Assembly: GCA_041306005.1 (NCBI GenBank)
Contig: JBFYKJ010000077.1
Span: 1-9,866, forward strand
Direction of reading: 5' to 3'
Origin: JBFYKJ01 sp041306005
Lineage (GTDB): Archaea > Altiarchaeota > Altiarchaeia > JAFGQM01
DNA: 9,866 nucleotides
Numbering within the stretch: the stretch's first letter is position 1; each line of letters opens with the position of its first letter. The position numbers and the translations under genes are program-made. Under the pieces are notes generated by a model. The model saw only the letters and a program-made list of their open reading frames with translations. It was not told the origin of the DNA and made no database searches. Shown here piece by piece: positions 1-6,387 of this stretch.

Positions 1-185
1 ATGGCCAAGACGCCGTTTATCTCACGGGTCAGCATGTCTGCGAGCTCATTCGCATGCATTCTCTCTATGGTCTTTAGCGCATCCGAGTTCGTCTTCTGGT
101 AGGACGCCAGCACGGCCAATGCTATTATGCCCAAGAGTATCACAGTCACCAGATAGTCCGGCGCCAACTGGCCGCATTTGTCCAT
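1..185 (-). CDS. Class III signal peptide (pilin-like) protein, 3' end cut by window edge
   Basis: Read on the minus strand from an ATG at 183-185; about 61 codons are visible and the C-terminus lies beyond base 1. The N-terminus is MDKCGQLAPDYLVTVILLG, followed by more hydrophobic residues and then a polar helix-like stretch (QKTNSDALKTIERMHANELA). The short charged leader, the G|Q junction followed by xAxDYL, and the single hydrophobic segment match archaeal class III signal peptides, which an EppA-like prepilin peptidase cuts before the Gln so that the hydrophobic helix becomes the core of a pilus-like filament. This is known for the family; filament formation here is inferred. The gene lies 58 bp downstream of a second protein of the same type on the same strand, so they are probably co-transcribed. 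No strong Shine-Dalgarno is seen; GGGT lies about 9 nt before the ATG. The mature domain is not visible, so the substrate or role cannot be given. Confidence 0.7.
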   Translation of the reverse strand, partial: MDKCGQLAPDYLVTVILLGIIALAVLASYQKTNSDALKTIERMHANELADMLTREINGVLA

Positions 186-243
186 ATTATTGTTACCCGT
201 AGCGAGCGCATCCCGCCAGGCAAGTTTCAACACCTATCCTAGG

Positions 244-735
244 TCAGTCCTCGTTCTCCTCCGGCCGGGCCGCCTTCCTGCCGGAGACGCTGACAAAAGC
301 CCCTTCGTTCTTCAGCACCACATACCTGCTTCCGGCAGAGCTGTCGATGCTGCCGCTGAGCCTCGCTGTCGTCACGTCGTTGAAGCTGCTGTTAGACCCG
401 CCAAGATGCAGCACGAATTCGAAGTAGTGGTCGCCGACTATTATCTCGCTGACCGACTGCGGCACTGTGATGTAAACCTCGGCGCTCGCCCCGGTAGCCT
501 GCGAATATACGAAGTCCGCCGCGTCCGCCAGCTTGTCGAGGCTCGCCCTTGCCTGCGCCTCCTCAACACCCCTGCCAACGCCGGACATCCGCTCCTGCCC
601 CGAGAAGACGACCACTATGAGTATCACGACCGAGACCGACATGATTATGATGGTCTCGATGGCGGCCTGCCCGGAGAGCGGCGTGGTGTTGCCCCGGCCT
701 TTGCAGCAGCCAAAGTAATGCTTGCCTAGTGCGAT
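244..735 (-). CDS. Class III signal peptide (pilin-like) protein, no canonical start codon
   Basis: The reading frame carries SGQAAIET followed by a hydrophobic stretch of about 17 residues (IIIMSVSVVILIVVVFS). This is the typical class III prepilin signature, with cleavage expected between G and Q. The mature part of roughly 140 residues has an amphipathic helix (GVEEAQARASLDKLADAADF) and then a beta-rich domain (AEVYITVPQSVSEIIVGDHYFEF), as expected for a pilin or secreted filament subunit. It ends in a charged tail (RPEENED). The start is uncertain. The frame is open back to a GTG at 867, inside the divergent ATPase gene. The strong Shine-Dalgarno AGGAGGGGGG (742-751) is followed by no in-frame ATG, GTG or TTG until after the signal peptide. 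I placed the start at the ATC at 733-735, where one base change would restore ATG and give a 22-residue leader with Lys and Arg. Nothing larger than the pilin class can be assigned. Confidence 0.65.
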   Translation of the reverse strand: MALGKHYFGCCKGRGNTTPLSGQAAIETIIIMSVSVVILIVVVFSGQERMSGVGRGVEEAQARASLDKLADAADFVYSQATGASAEVYITVPQSVSEIIVGDHYFEFVLHLGGSNSSFNDVTTARLSGSIDSSAGSRYVVLKNEGAFVSVSGRKAARPEENED

Positions 736-741
736 TTTTAT

Positions 742-751
742 CCCCCCTCCT
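742..751 (-). promoter_or_regulatory. Strong Shine-Dalgarno of the pilin-like gene
   Basis: The minus strand reads AGGAGGGGGG, an excellent match to the archaeal anti-Shine-Dalgarno. It is followed by ATAAAAATCGCACTAGGC. It supports translation beginning just downstream rather than at the distant GTG at 867, although no ordinary start codon is present. Confidence 0.5.
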
Positions 752-787
752 AAAAATACGCTATAACAACCGAACCCTCCTAAAAAA
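745..787. repeat. Direct repeat CCCTCCTAAAAA, two copies 30 bp apart
   Basis: The plus strand carries CCCTCCTAAAAA at 745-756 and again at 775-786, within the short divergent gap. On the minus strand each copy reads TTTTTAGGAGGG, a Shine-Dalgarno-like sequence. On the plus strand the first copy runs into a TATA-like TAAAAATA. Whether it duplicates a ribosome-binding site, a promoter part or an operator cannot be told from sequence. Confidence 0.5.
751..758 (+). promoter_or_regulatory. Candidate TATA box of the KaiC-like gene
   Basis: TAAAAATA lies 29-36 bases before the ATG at 787, with a CCTCC stretch before it. Initiation about 25 nt downstream would give a leader of only a few bases. That fits the lack of any plus-strand Shine-Dalgarno and suggests a nearly leaderless transcript. 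A second AT-rich candidate, CTATAA, lies at 761-766. Confidence 0.35.
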
Positions 788-1485
788 TGGCATTGAAGAT
801 AGAGCGGATAGCCAGCGGTATTCCCGGGCTTGACGCCAACATAGGCGGAGGCTTCATCAAGGGGCACAGCAACCTAATCTGCGGCAGCTACGGGACCGGG
901 AAATCCACCTTTGCCATGCAGTTCCTGGTCTATGGCGCCCTGCACGGCGAGCCCAGCCTTTACATCACTTTCGAGTCCGAACCGGAGCAGGTAAGGGAGG
1001 CGGGCGAGGCATATGGCTGGGATATTGCCGGTCTTGAGGCCAAGGGGCTGCTGAAGATAATCAAGATAGCCCCCGTGGAACTTCTCAATCTCGTCGAAGC
1101 GGGCTACGGGCAGGTCGGGGACATAGTCAAGAGCATGGATGTCCAGAGGATAGCGGTGGACTCGATAGCCACATTCGACCTTATGGGCAAGGATGACTAT
1201 GAGCGCAGGAAATACATGCTCGACTTCGTAAGCTGGCTGAAGAAGCACAATTGCACGGCGGCGCTAACCATGGAGTGCGAGCCGGGCACCGAGCTGGGCT
1301 CAAGGTTCTGGATTGCAGAGTCCCTGGTGGACGCCATAATAATCCTTTACCACCCAAAGGAGAAGTCAAGGCGCACGCGGGCGCTTGAGATACTCAAGAT
1401 GCGCGAGACGAAGCACGCGGAGTCTCTACTTGACCTGGAGATATCCGACAACGGGCTCGCTGTAAAGGCCGGGAAGAAGCCTTAG
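787..1485 (+). CDS. Single-domain KaiC/RadA-like (RAD55 family) ATPase
   Basis: The 232-residue protein is one RecA-fold domain of the KaiC/RAD55 type. The N-terminus reads IASGIPGLDANIGGGFIKGH, the usual KaiC lead-in. Walker A is GSYGTGKST (residues 33-41) and Walker B is RIAVDSI (121-127, Asp125). The closing part RALEILKMRETKHAESLLDL (198-217) matches the end of KaiC domains. KaiC proteins carry a Glu-Glu pair after beta-strand 2 (TFEE); here it is TFES (61-64), keeping the first Glu. There is no second domain, so it is not a clock KaiC. Archaeal single-domain members are thought to be ATP-driven signalling or regulatory proteins, but most lack an assigned function. It is divergent from two pilin-like genes; the archaellum ATPase ArlH is a distant relative, but this N-terminus is KaiC-like rather than ArlH-like. 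It ends in TAG, 16 bp from the convergent PEP synthase. Confidence 0.88.
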   Translation: MALKIERIASGIPGLDANIGGGFIKGHSNLICGSYGTGKSTFAMQFLVYGALHGEPSLYITFESEPEQVREAGEAYGWDIAGLEAKGLLKIIKIAPVELLNLVEAGYGQVGDIVKSMDVQRIAVDSIATFDLMGKDDYERRKYMLDFVSWLKKHNCTAALTMECEPGTELGSRFWIAESLVDAIIILYHPKEKSRRTRALEILKMRETKHAESLLDLEISDNGLAVKAGKKP

Positions 1486-1501
1486 GGATTTACCCCCCCA
1501 T

Positions 1502-3931
1502 TTAACCCCTCTTTTTTGCGCCCTTGGCCTTCATATCCCTGGCTGCCTCTTTCTTCGCAATCCTCAGCCGGGTCTTGACAACGGTGTCGGGATTCAGGGA
1601 GATGGAGTCTATCCCCTCGCCGACAAGGAATTCGGCAAAGTCCGGGAAATCGGACGGCGCCTGGCCGCATATCCCTATTTTCCTCCTCGGCCTGTTCGCG
1701 TGGACCGTCCTTATCACCTGCGCGATAAGCCTCTTCACCGCGTCGTTCCTCTCGTTGTAGATGTGGCTGACAAGTTCGGAATCCCTGTCAAGGCCCAAGG
1801 TCAATTGAGTCAGATCGTTAGACCCTATGCTGAAGCCGTCGAAGATCTTCGAGAACTGGTCGGCGAGGATGACGTTTGAAGGTATCTCGCACATGACGTA
1901 CACCTCAAGGCCTCCAACGCCCCTCTTGAGGCCGTTCTTTTCCATCACCCTGATGACCTGCTTCCCTTCCTCTACCGTCCTGCAGAAGGGTATCATGACC
2001 TTAAGGTTCTTCAAGCCGTATTCCTCCCTCGCTTTCTTCACAGCCTTGCACTCGAGGGCGAAGGCGGCCTCATACTGCGGGGAGTAGTACCTTGACGCCC
2101 CCCTCCACCCTATCATCGGGTTGGCCTCCACGGGCTCATACGCCTTGCCGCCTATCAGGCCCGCATACTCGTTGCTCTTGAAGTCGCTGAAGCGGAGTAT
2201 GACGTCCTTCGGGTAGAAGGCCGCGGCAAGCATCCCTATCCCCTGGGCCAGCTTGTCAACGAAGAACTGCGTCTTGTTGGAGTAGCCGTGGGTGAGAGAA
2301 TCCATCTCGTCTATCAGCCCCGCATTCTTCGGGTCGCGCTTGAGCTTGGCATAGTTCATCAGTGCCAGCGGGTGTATCCTGATGTAGTTCGTTATGATGA
2401 ACTCCTCGCGTGCAAGCCCGACGCCGTCGTTTGGCAGGAAGGACAGGTCGAACGCCTGCTCCGGGTTCCCGACATTCATCATTATCATGGTCTTTGTCTT
2501 CGGCATCTTCTTCAGGTCGGTCTTTTCCACACGATACTTGAGCACGCCGCTGTAGATCCGCCCCTCTTCGCCCTCCGCGCAGGAGACTGTGACCCCCTGC
2601 CCGTTTTTCAAGACCTCCGTAGCCCGCAAGGTCCCGACGACGCATGGGATGCCCAGCTCGCGGCTCACTATCGCCGCGTGGCACGTCCTGCCGCCCCTGT
2701 TTGTGACTATTGCGGAGGCAATTTTCATCACCGGCTCCCAGTCCGGGTCTGTCATGTCCGTGACGAGTATCTGCCCCTTCCTGAACCGGGGCATGTCGTG
2801 GGTGTTCTTTATGACGGCGACTTCGCCGGCGCCTATCTTCGACCCCACGCTCCGGCCCGTCACAAGGAGCTTGCCCTTCTCGAGCAGCAGGTATTCCTCG
2901 AAGGTGCTGACGTCTTTTTGGCTCTGCACGGTCTCAGGCCGCGCCTGGACGATGAAAAGCCTATTTGTTATCCCGTCCTTCGCCCATTCAAGGTCCATGG
3001 GCTTTTTGTAGTGGTCCTCTATGATGCACGCCCACTTGGCGAGCTTTAGGACCTCGGCATCGGTTATCGAGAACGATCTTCGGTCCTCGTCTATGACCTG
3101 CACCTGCTTTGTCGGGTTCTTCGACCCGTCTTCGGCGTAAATCAGTTTCGCCGACTTGAGGCCGGCTGTCTTGGATATGATGGGCTTAAAGCCCTTCTTC
3201 AGCGTCGGCTTGAACACATAGAACTGGTCCGGGTTTACCGCCCCCTGCACGACCATCTCCCCAAGCCCGTAGGACGAAGTTACATAAACCACGTCTTTGA
3301 ACCCGGATTCGGTGTCTATAGTGAATATGACGCCCGCCGCCGCCTTGTCGGACCTCACCATCTTCTGCACCCCTATCGAGAGCGCGACCTGGAAGTGGTC
3401 GAATCCTTTATCCACGCGGTAGGAGATTGCCCGGTCGGTGAAGAGCGAGGCAAAGCACTTCTTGCACGCCTCCAGCAGCGCATAGTCGCCCTTGATGTTC
3501 AGGTAGGTCTCCTGCTGGCCGGCGAAGGAGGCGTCCGGGAGGTCTTCCGCCGTGGCCGATGACCTGACGGCGACATCGGTGTTCGCCCCGTATTCCCTGC
3601 AAAGCTTGGCATATGCGCCCATTATCATCCGGTTCAGGTCGTGGGGGAATTCTGCCTTTAGTATCGCCGCCCTGACCTTGTGGCCGCGCTCGCGCAGGTT
3701 GTTTATATCGTGCGTATTGAGGTCGGACAGGATGTGCTTTATCTGGTCCTCTATGCCGGCGGCCTTGAGGAGATAGCGGTACGCCTCGGCGGTTATCGCG
3801 AACCCGTTTGGGATGGCGACGCCCTTGTCCGTAAGCTTGCTGTACATCTCGCCGAGCGACGCGTTCTTGCCGCCGACTAGCGGGACATCCTTTATCCCGA
3901 GCTCGTCGAACCAGCGGATGTAATCGGCCAT
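1502..3931 (-). CDS. ppsA: Phosphoenolpyruvate synthase (pyruvate, water dikinase)
   Basis: This 809-residue cytoplasmic enzyme makes PEP from pyruvate with ATP, yielding AMP and phosphate; it is the gluconeogenic entry step and may run in reverse in some archaea. The length fits the family (about 790-820). The N-terminal ATP-grasp domain shows LVGGKNASLGEM (18-29), AVRSSATAEDLPDASFAGQQ (121-140), DLEWA (313-317) and the closing IVQARPETV (327-335). The central phosphohistidine domain has GGRTCHAAIVSRELG, with catalytic His418. The C-terminal PEP/pyruvate barrel has GSNDLTQLTLGLDRD (703-717) and GICGQAPSD, with Cys755 the expected acid-base residue. All key residues are present, so it should be active. 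The start is the ATG at 3929-3931 (MADYIRWFDELG), which matches the usual family N-terminus. No clear Shine-Dalgarno precedes it. It is convergent with the KaiC-like gene and divergent from the arrestin-like gene. Confidence 0.96.
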   Translation of the reverse strand: MADYIRWFDELGIKDVPLVGGKNASLGEMYSKLTDKGVAIPNGFAITAEAYRYLLKAAGIEDQIKHILSDLNTHDINNLRERGHKVRAAILKAEFPHDLNRMIMGAYAKLCREYGANTDVAVRSSATAEDLPDASFAGQQETYLNIKGDYALLEACKKCFASLFTDRAISYRVDKGFDHFQVALSIGVQKMVRSDKAAAGVIFTIDTESGFKDVVYVTSSYGLGEMVVQGAVNPDQFYVFKPTLKKGFKPIISKTAGLKSAKLIYAEDGSKNPTKQVQVIDEDRRSFSITDAEVLKLAKWACIIEDHYKKPMDLEWAKDGITNRLFIVQARPETVQSQKDVSTFEEYLLLEKGKLLVTGRSVGSKIGAGEVAVIKNTHDMPRFRKGQILVTDMTDPDWEPVMKIASAIVTNRGGRTCHAAIVSRELGIPCVVGTLRATEVLKNGQGVTVSCAEGEEGRIYSGVLKYRVEKTDLKKMPKTKTMIMMNVGNPEQAFDLSFLPNDGVGLAREEFIITNYIRIHPLALMNYAKLKRDPKNAGLIDEMDSLTHGYSNKTQFFVDKLAQGIGMLAAAFYPKDVILRFSDFKSNEYAGLIGGKAYEPVEANPMIGWRGASRYYSPQYEAAFALECKAVKKAREEYGLKNLKVMIPFCRTVEEGKQVIRVMEKNGLKRGVGGLEVYVMCEIPSNVILADQFSKIFDGFSIGSNDLTQLTLGLDRDSELVSHIYNERNDAVKRLIAQVIRTVHANRPRRKIGICGQAPSDFPDFAEFLVGEGIDSISLNPDTVVKTRLRIAKKEAARDMKAKGAKKRG

Positions 3932-3990
3932 TTCTGTTGGGGGCTATTACCGTCACTAGCAAATCTATGCTCTATAGTAATCGGGGCGGG

Positions 3991-4029
3991 CTTAAAAAAC
4001 CCGAAGCTTTTATGCCCTGTTTTTTATGC
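3991..4029 (-). promoter_or_regulatory. Candidate promoter region of ppsA
   Basis: The gap 3932-4115 is the largest in the window and separates divergent genes. On the minus strand it holds two copies of GCATAAAA (4008-4015 and 4022-4029) and a T-rich GTTTTTTAAG (3991-4000). Any of these could be the TATA element for ppsA, giving a leader of roughly 40-65 nt. The choice between them is not determined by the sequence. Confidence 0.25.
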
Positions 4030-4051
4030 GGGCTTTGGTAATGAGGGCATG

Positions 4052-4068
4052 GGGTTAAGAAATAACCC
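4052..4068. repeat. Inverted repeat GGGTTA-5-TAACCC
   Basis: GGGTTA (4052-4057) and TAACCC (4063-4068) are perfect inverted repeats around a 5-base centre. The right arm lies in the first copy of the 21-bp tandem repeat. It could be an operator for a dimeric regulator of the downstream arrestin-like gene. Confidence 0.4.
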
Positions 4069-4098
4069 GTTAGTATAAAGAAATAACCCGTTAGTATA
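4057..4098 (+). repeat. Perfect tandem duplication of a 21-bp unit upstream of the arrestin-like gene
   Basis: Two identical 21-bp units (4057-4077 and 4078-4098) stand head to tail. Each contains the imperfect palindrome TAACCCGTTA and ends in AGTATA. 21 bp is about two helical turns, so proteins bound to the two copies would face the same side of the DNA. Together with the TATA-like ends this suggests a duplicated operator/promoter, but it could be a simple replication-slippage duplication. Confidence 0.85.
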
Positions 4099-4110
4099 AT
4101 ATAAGGGGTG
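4074..4110 (+). promoter_or_regulatory. TATA-like element and Shine-Dalgarno of the arrestin-like gene
   Basis: TATAAA at 4074-4079, the end of the first tandem unit, is well placed for a start of transcription near 4100. This would give a short leader carrying GGGGTG at 4105-4110, five bases before the ATG at 4116. The second TATA-like stretch (4095-4104) is too close to the start codon to act unless a downstream start is used. Confidence 0.4.
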
Positions 4111-4115
4111 TTAAG

Positions 4116-4550
4116 ATGCTCGGATTCGGAAAAGGGAAGATGGAGCTCGCATTGAGCACGGCGTCGCCGCAGTTCGGCTCTATTCTGGCCGGGACGGCCA
4201 CCCTGCAGCTCAAGGGCCCGGAGAATGCCCGCGGCTTTGCGGTGGAGCTAATCGCCGAGAGGACGGTCACCGAGACGCATTACCACAACGGCAAGCAGGA
4301 TAATGTTAACCGGACCGAGACGCTATACCGCACAGCGCAGCAGCTTGCGGGCGAGGGCCAATACACCGCCCAGCCTTACCAATACAGCTTCCAGCTGAAG
4401 GTCCCGGCCGAGGGCGAAGCCCCGTGGGCCAAGGGCGGCTTTTGGAACCGTCTTGCGAGCGGCAAGGTGAAGTGGTATGTGATCGCAAAGCTTGATATCC
4501 CGGGCGGCTTTGACGTGTCGAAGAAAATCGAGATAAAGGTCGTCGGGTGA
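4116..4550 (+). CDS. Small arrestin-like / Spo0M-like beta-sandwich protein
   Basis: A 144-residue soluble protein with no signal peptide or membrane segment. The start MLGFGKGKMELALSTASPQF, the alternating strands (TATLQLKGPENARGFAVELI, residues 27-46) and the closing strands KWYVIAKLDIPGGFDVSKKI (119-138) follow the pattern of a single arrestin N-type domain, as in Spo0M and other microbial arrestin-like proteins. The family acts as scaffolds or adaptors; no enzymatic residues are expected and no partner is evident here. The start is supported by GGGGTG five bases upstream. It stands alone on the plus strand, 41 bp from the convergent tRNA thiolase. The short convergent gap (4551-4591) has A/T-rich patches but no clear hairpin terminator. 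The fold assignment comes from pattern recognition and is moderately secure; the function is unknown. Confidence 0.65.
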   Translation: MLGFGKGKMELALSTASPQFGSILAGTATLQLKGPENARGFAVELIAERTVTETHYHNGKQDNVNRTETLYRTAQQLAGEGQYTAQPYQYSFQLKVPAEGEAPWAKGGFWNRLASGKVKWYVIAKLDIPGGFDVSKKIEIKVVG

Positions 4551-4591
4551 CGATTAAACTTTAAGCTAAATCGCGCCGGGCTTAATTTCCA

Positions 4592-5536
4592 CTACTTCAG
4601 CCCGAGCTGTTTCTTCATCAGGCAGAACTTGCACTCATCGCCGGAAGAGACTTCCCCGCAGTTCTTGCACATCCGCGGCGCCTGCCCTTCGGCCCTGAGA
4701 TAGTGCTCTTTCAGTATCGGGACTAGCTCATCCACGCTCCCGAGCAGCTGGTACCTTGTCCCGGGGTACTTTGCCTCCAGGTCTAAGATGGTCTTTTGCA
4801 TCGTCTTCCTGAAGGCCTCCTTGTTGAACGGGCAGTCGCCGTAGGCTGTGGGGATGCCCTTAAGTTGAGTATACAATTTCACTTCGGCCTCGGGCGTCTC
4901 TCTTAGAGGCTTTATCCTCGGCACGAACTTCTCGTTGCTTATGGCGCCGACAATAGCTCCGGCCCGGGCTATCCGGTAAGCATCGCCGCGGACGAAGTTC
5001 ATCAGCGCGGTCTGGCATTCGTCATCCAGGTTGTGCCCGGTGGCGACTTTGGTCGCGCCAAGCTCCCTTGCTTTCTGATTGAGCAGCTGCCGCCTGAAGA
5101 CGCCGCAATAGCTGCACGCCGGCATCGGGTTCTTCAATTTTTCGGACATCTTCACAATCTCGGCTATTGTGGCTCCGAGTTCTTTCTCGAACGAGTAAAG
5201 GTGGTGCCGGACCCCGAGCTCGTTGCAGTACTTCGTGGCGGCCTTTATCAGCTTGTCGCGGTAGCCAGGCGAGCCCTCGTCCACCATTATCGCGAACAGC
5301 TCCGACTTCGGGGCTTTCTTGTGAAGCTGTGCTAGGATGGTAAGCACGGTCATCGAGTCCTTCCCCCCCGAGAGGGCGACGGCTGTTTTATCGGTAGTGG
5401 TCAGGAGCTCGTATCTCCGGATAGTCCTCCTCACCCGCTTCTCGAAAAACTTGATGAAACAGTCCTCGCACAGGCTCTCATTGACATAGGGAAGGTCGAT
5501 GACTGTCTTTTTGTTTTTGCACCTTGAGCAAGCCAT
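4592..5536 (-). CDS. ttuA/ncs6: TtuA/Ncs6-family tRNA 2-thiouridine sulfurtransferase
   Basis: A 314-residue PP-loop ATPase that adenylates a tRNA uridine and replaces the C2 oxygen with sulfur, usually taking sulfur from a ubiquitin-like carrier. The N-terminal zinc finger has Cys3, Cys6, Cys23 and Cys26. The PP-loop is SGGKDS (56-61). Cys141 and Cys144 (ACSYCG) with Cys235 (GDCPF) correspond to the three cysteines that hold a 4Fe-4S cluster in TtuA. TGHNLDDECQT (166-176) is the family's second nucleotide-site motif. A C-terminal zinc finger uses Cys290, Cys293, Cys302 and Cys305. All hallmark residues are intact. Position 54 (TtuA, thermophile-type) and position 34 (Ncs6/NcsA) enzymes are close relatives, and I cannot separate them by eye. 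The ATG at 5534-5536 gives the expected N-terminal finger; a GGGGGT stretch lies upstream. It is the last gene of the polD-cdc6 string, 26 bp after the unknown gene. Confidence 0.92.
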   Translation of the reverse strand: MACSRCKNKKTVIDLPYVNESLCEDCFIKFFEKRVRRTIRRYELLTTTDKTAVALSGGKDSMTVLTILAQLHKKAPKSELFAIMVDEGSPGYRDKLIKAATKYCNELGVRHHLYSFEKELGATIAEIVKMSEKLKNPMPACSYCGVFRRQLLNQKARELGATKVATGHNLDDECQTALMNFVRGDAYRIARAGAIVGAISNEKFVPRIKPLRETPEAEVKLYTQLKGIPTAYGDCPFNKEAFRKTMQKTILDLEAKYPGTRYQLLGSVDELVPILKEHYLRAEGQAPRMCKNCGEVSSGDECKFCLMKKQLGLK

Positions 5537-5562
5537 GATGGTTGAATACCCCCACTACCTGA

Positions 5563-6387
5563 TTATCGCCGCTTCGTCTTAGCGGGCACCTGCTTGAAGG
5601 TCTTCAGGATTTTCCCGCTTCGCGCCATCCTGCGCCTCACGCTCGACATTATCTCCGGCTTTATCTTTAGCAGCTCGGGGCTTATGAACTCCATCCTTTT
5701 GAATTTCCGCAGGATCATTCGCCGCTCCCCCGGCGGGTAGTAGTGTTCTATAAACCCCTCTCGCGTGGCCGGCTCTTTCATCTGCCACAGCGCCATGTGG
5801 TTCACCCTGACGAGCGGTTCGCCCCGCCCGGCCTTCATGTGCGCCCCGGCCGTGTGCAGCAATGCGTCCATCAGAGCCTGGTAAAAATGCCTGCCCGTCT
5901 TGTTATAAAACTCGGGCGCCCCTTCTCTGCCTACCACGTAAGTTACTTCGGTTGGCCAGCCTATGCGAAAGCCTATTACACCCACGTCAGCCCCTCGCCG
6001 GTCCCTGATGACAAGGTGCGATCCCTCAAAAGCCCGGGGTATCATGTCCTTATACTTCTTTGTTACCCCGCGGTAATCGTATACGGGCTCGAAGGATATG
6101 GAATATCCATGCCTTGCAAGCTCACGGTTCCCGATGCCGCCCAGGGCCTTTGAGAACCGCTCGACCTGGGGAAGTATCCTCCCCTCAAAGTCCGGGCGGT
6201 CCATCGCATCAAAGAGGTTGTTGGAGAAATAGTGGGATATTGAGCCGTCAAACTTGGGCGGCAGCGTTTGGGAGAGCCTTATCGAGGCCTTCACGGGATC
6301 CAGGGGTTGCGTACCCCATCGCCCCTTTGCGGTCGCCTCAGTCTTTGACATCTTGGTTTGCCGGCCGGCCCGGTGACGCTCACTCAT
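5563..6387 (-). CDS. Unrecognised basic protein in the polD-cdc6 gene string
   Basis: I do not recognise this family. From the ATG at 6385-6387 it is 274 residues, with no cysteine, no signal peptide and no membrane segment. The N-terminal 25 residues are polar and basic and probably disordered. A middle part (about 120-205) alternates strands and helices: SHLVIRDRRGADVGVIGFRI, then EFYNKTGRHFYQALMDALLH, then PLVRVNHMALWQMK. The C-terminal third is very basic (RRMILRKFKRMEF, SVRRRMARSGKILKTFKQ, ending KTKRR), which suggests nucleic acid or ribosome binding, though this is only inference. The chosen ATG overlaps the cdc6 stop by eight bases (ATGAGTGA), implying translational coupling. A TTG two codons upstream (6393) and an ATG at 6349-6351 are alternatives; the latter has no Shine-Dalgarno. 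Tight packing on both sides supports a real gene co-expressed with replication genes and the tRNA thiolase. Confidence 0.75.
   Translation of the reverse strand: MSERHRAGRQTKMSKTEATAKGRWGTQPLDPVKASIRLSQTLPPKFDGSISHYFSNNLFDAMDRPDFEGRILPQVERFSKALGGIGNRELARHGYSISFEPVYDYRGVTKKYKDMIPRAFEGSHLVIRDRRGADVGVIGFRIGWPTEVTYVVGREGAPEFYNKTGRHFYQALMDALLHTAGAHMKAGRGEPLVRVNHMALWQMKEPATREGFIEHYYPPGERRMILRKFKRMEFISPELLKIKPEIMSSVRRRMARSGKILKTFKQVPAKTKRR

Noticed and set aside
178..729. 183-codon plus-strand open frame opposite the pilin-like genes
   Set aside because: The opposite strand carries a clear class III signal peptide and hydrophobic segment; the plus frame has low-complexity, Arg/Pro/Ala-rich content typical of a GC-rich shadow frame.
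787..1485. Archaellum ATPase ArlH (FlaH)
   Set aside because: The N-terminal SGIPGLDANIGGG and C-terminal ILKMRETKH patterns are those of KaiC/RAD55-type proteins, and no other archaellum motor gene is in view.
1508..1520. T-rich stretch after the KaiC-like gene as a dedicated terminator
   Set aside because: The T run is within the 3' coding end of ppsA (lysine codons on the minus strand), so its presence is explained by coding; a terminator role cannot be supported.
2288..3049. 253-codon plus-strand open frame inside ppsA
   Set aside because: Antisense shadow of the conserved phosphohistidine domain of PEP synthase.
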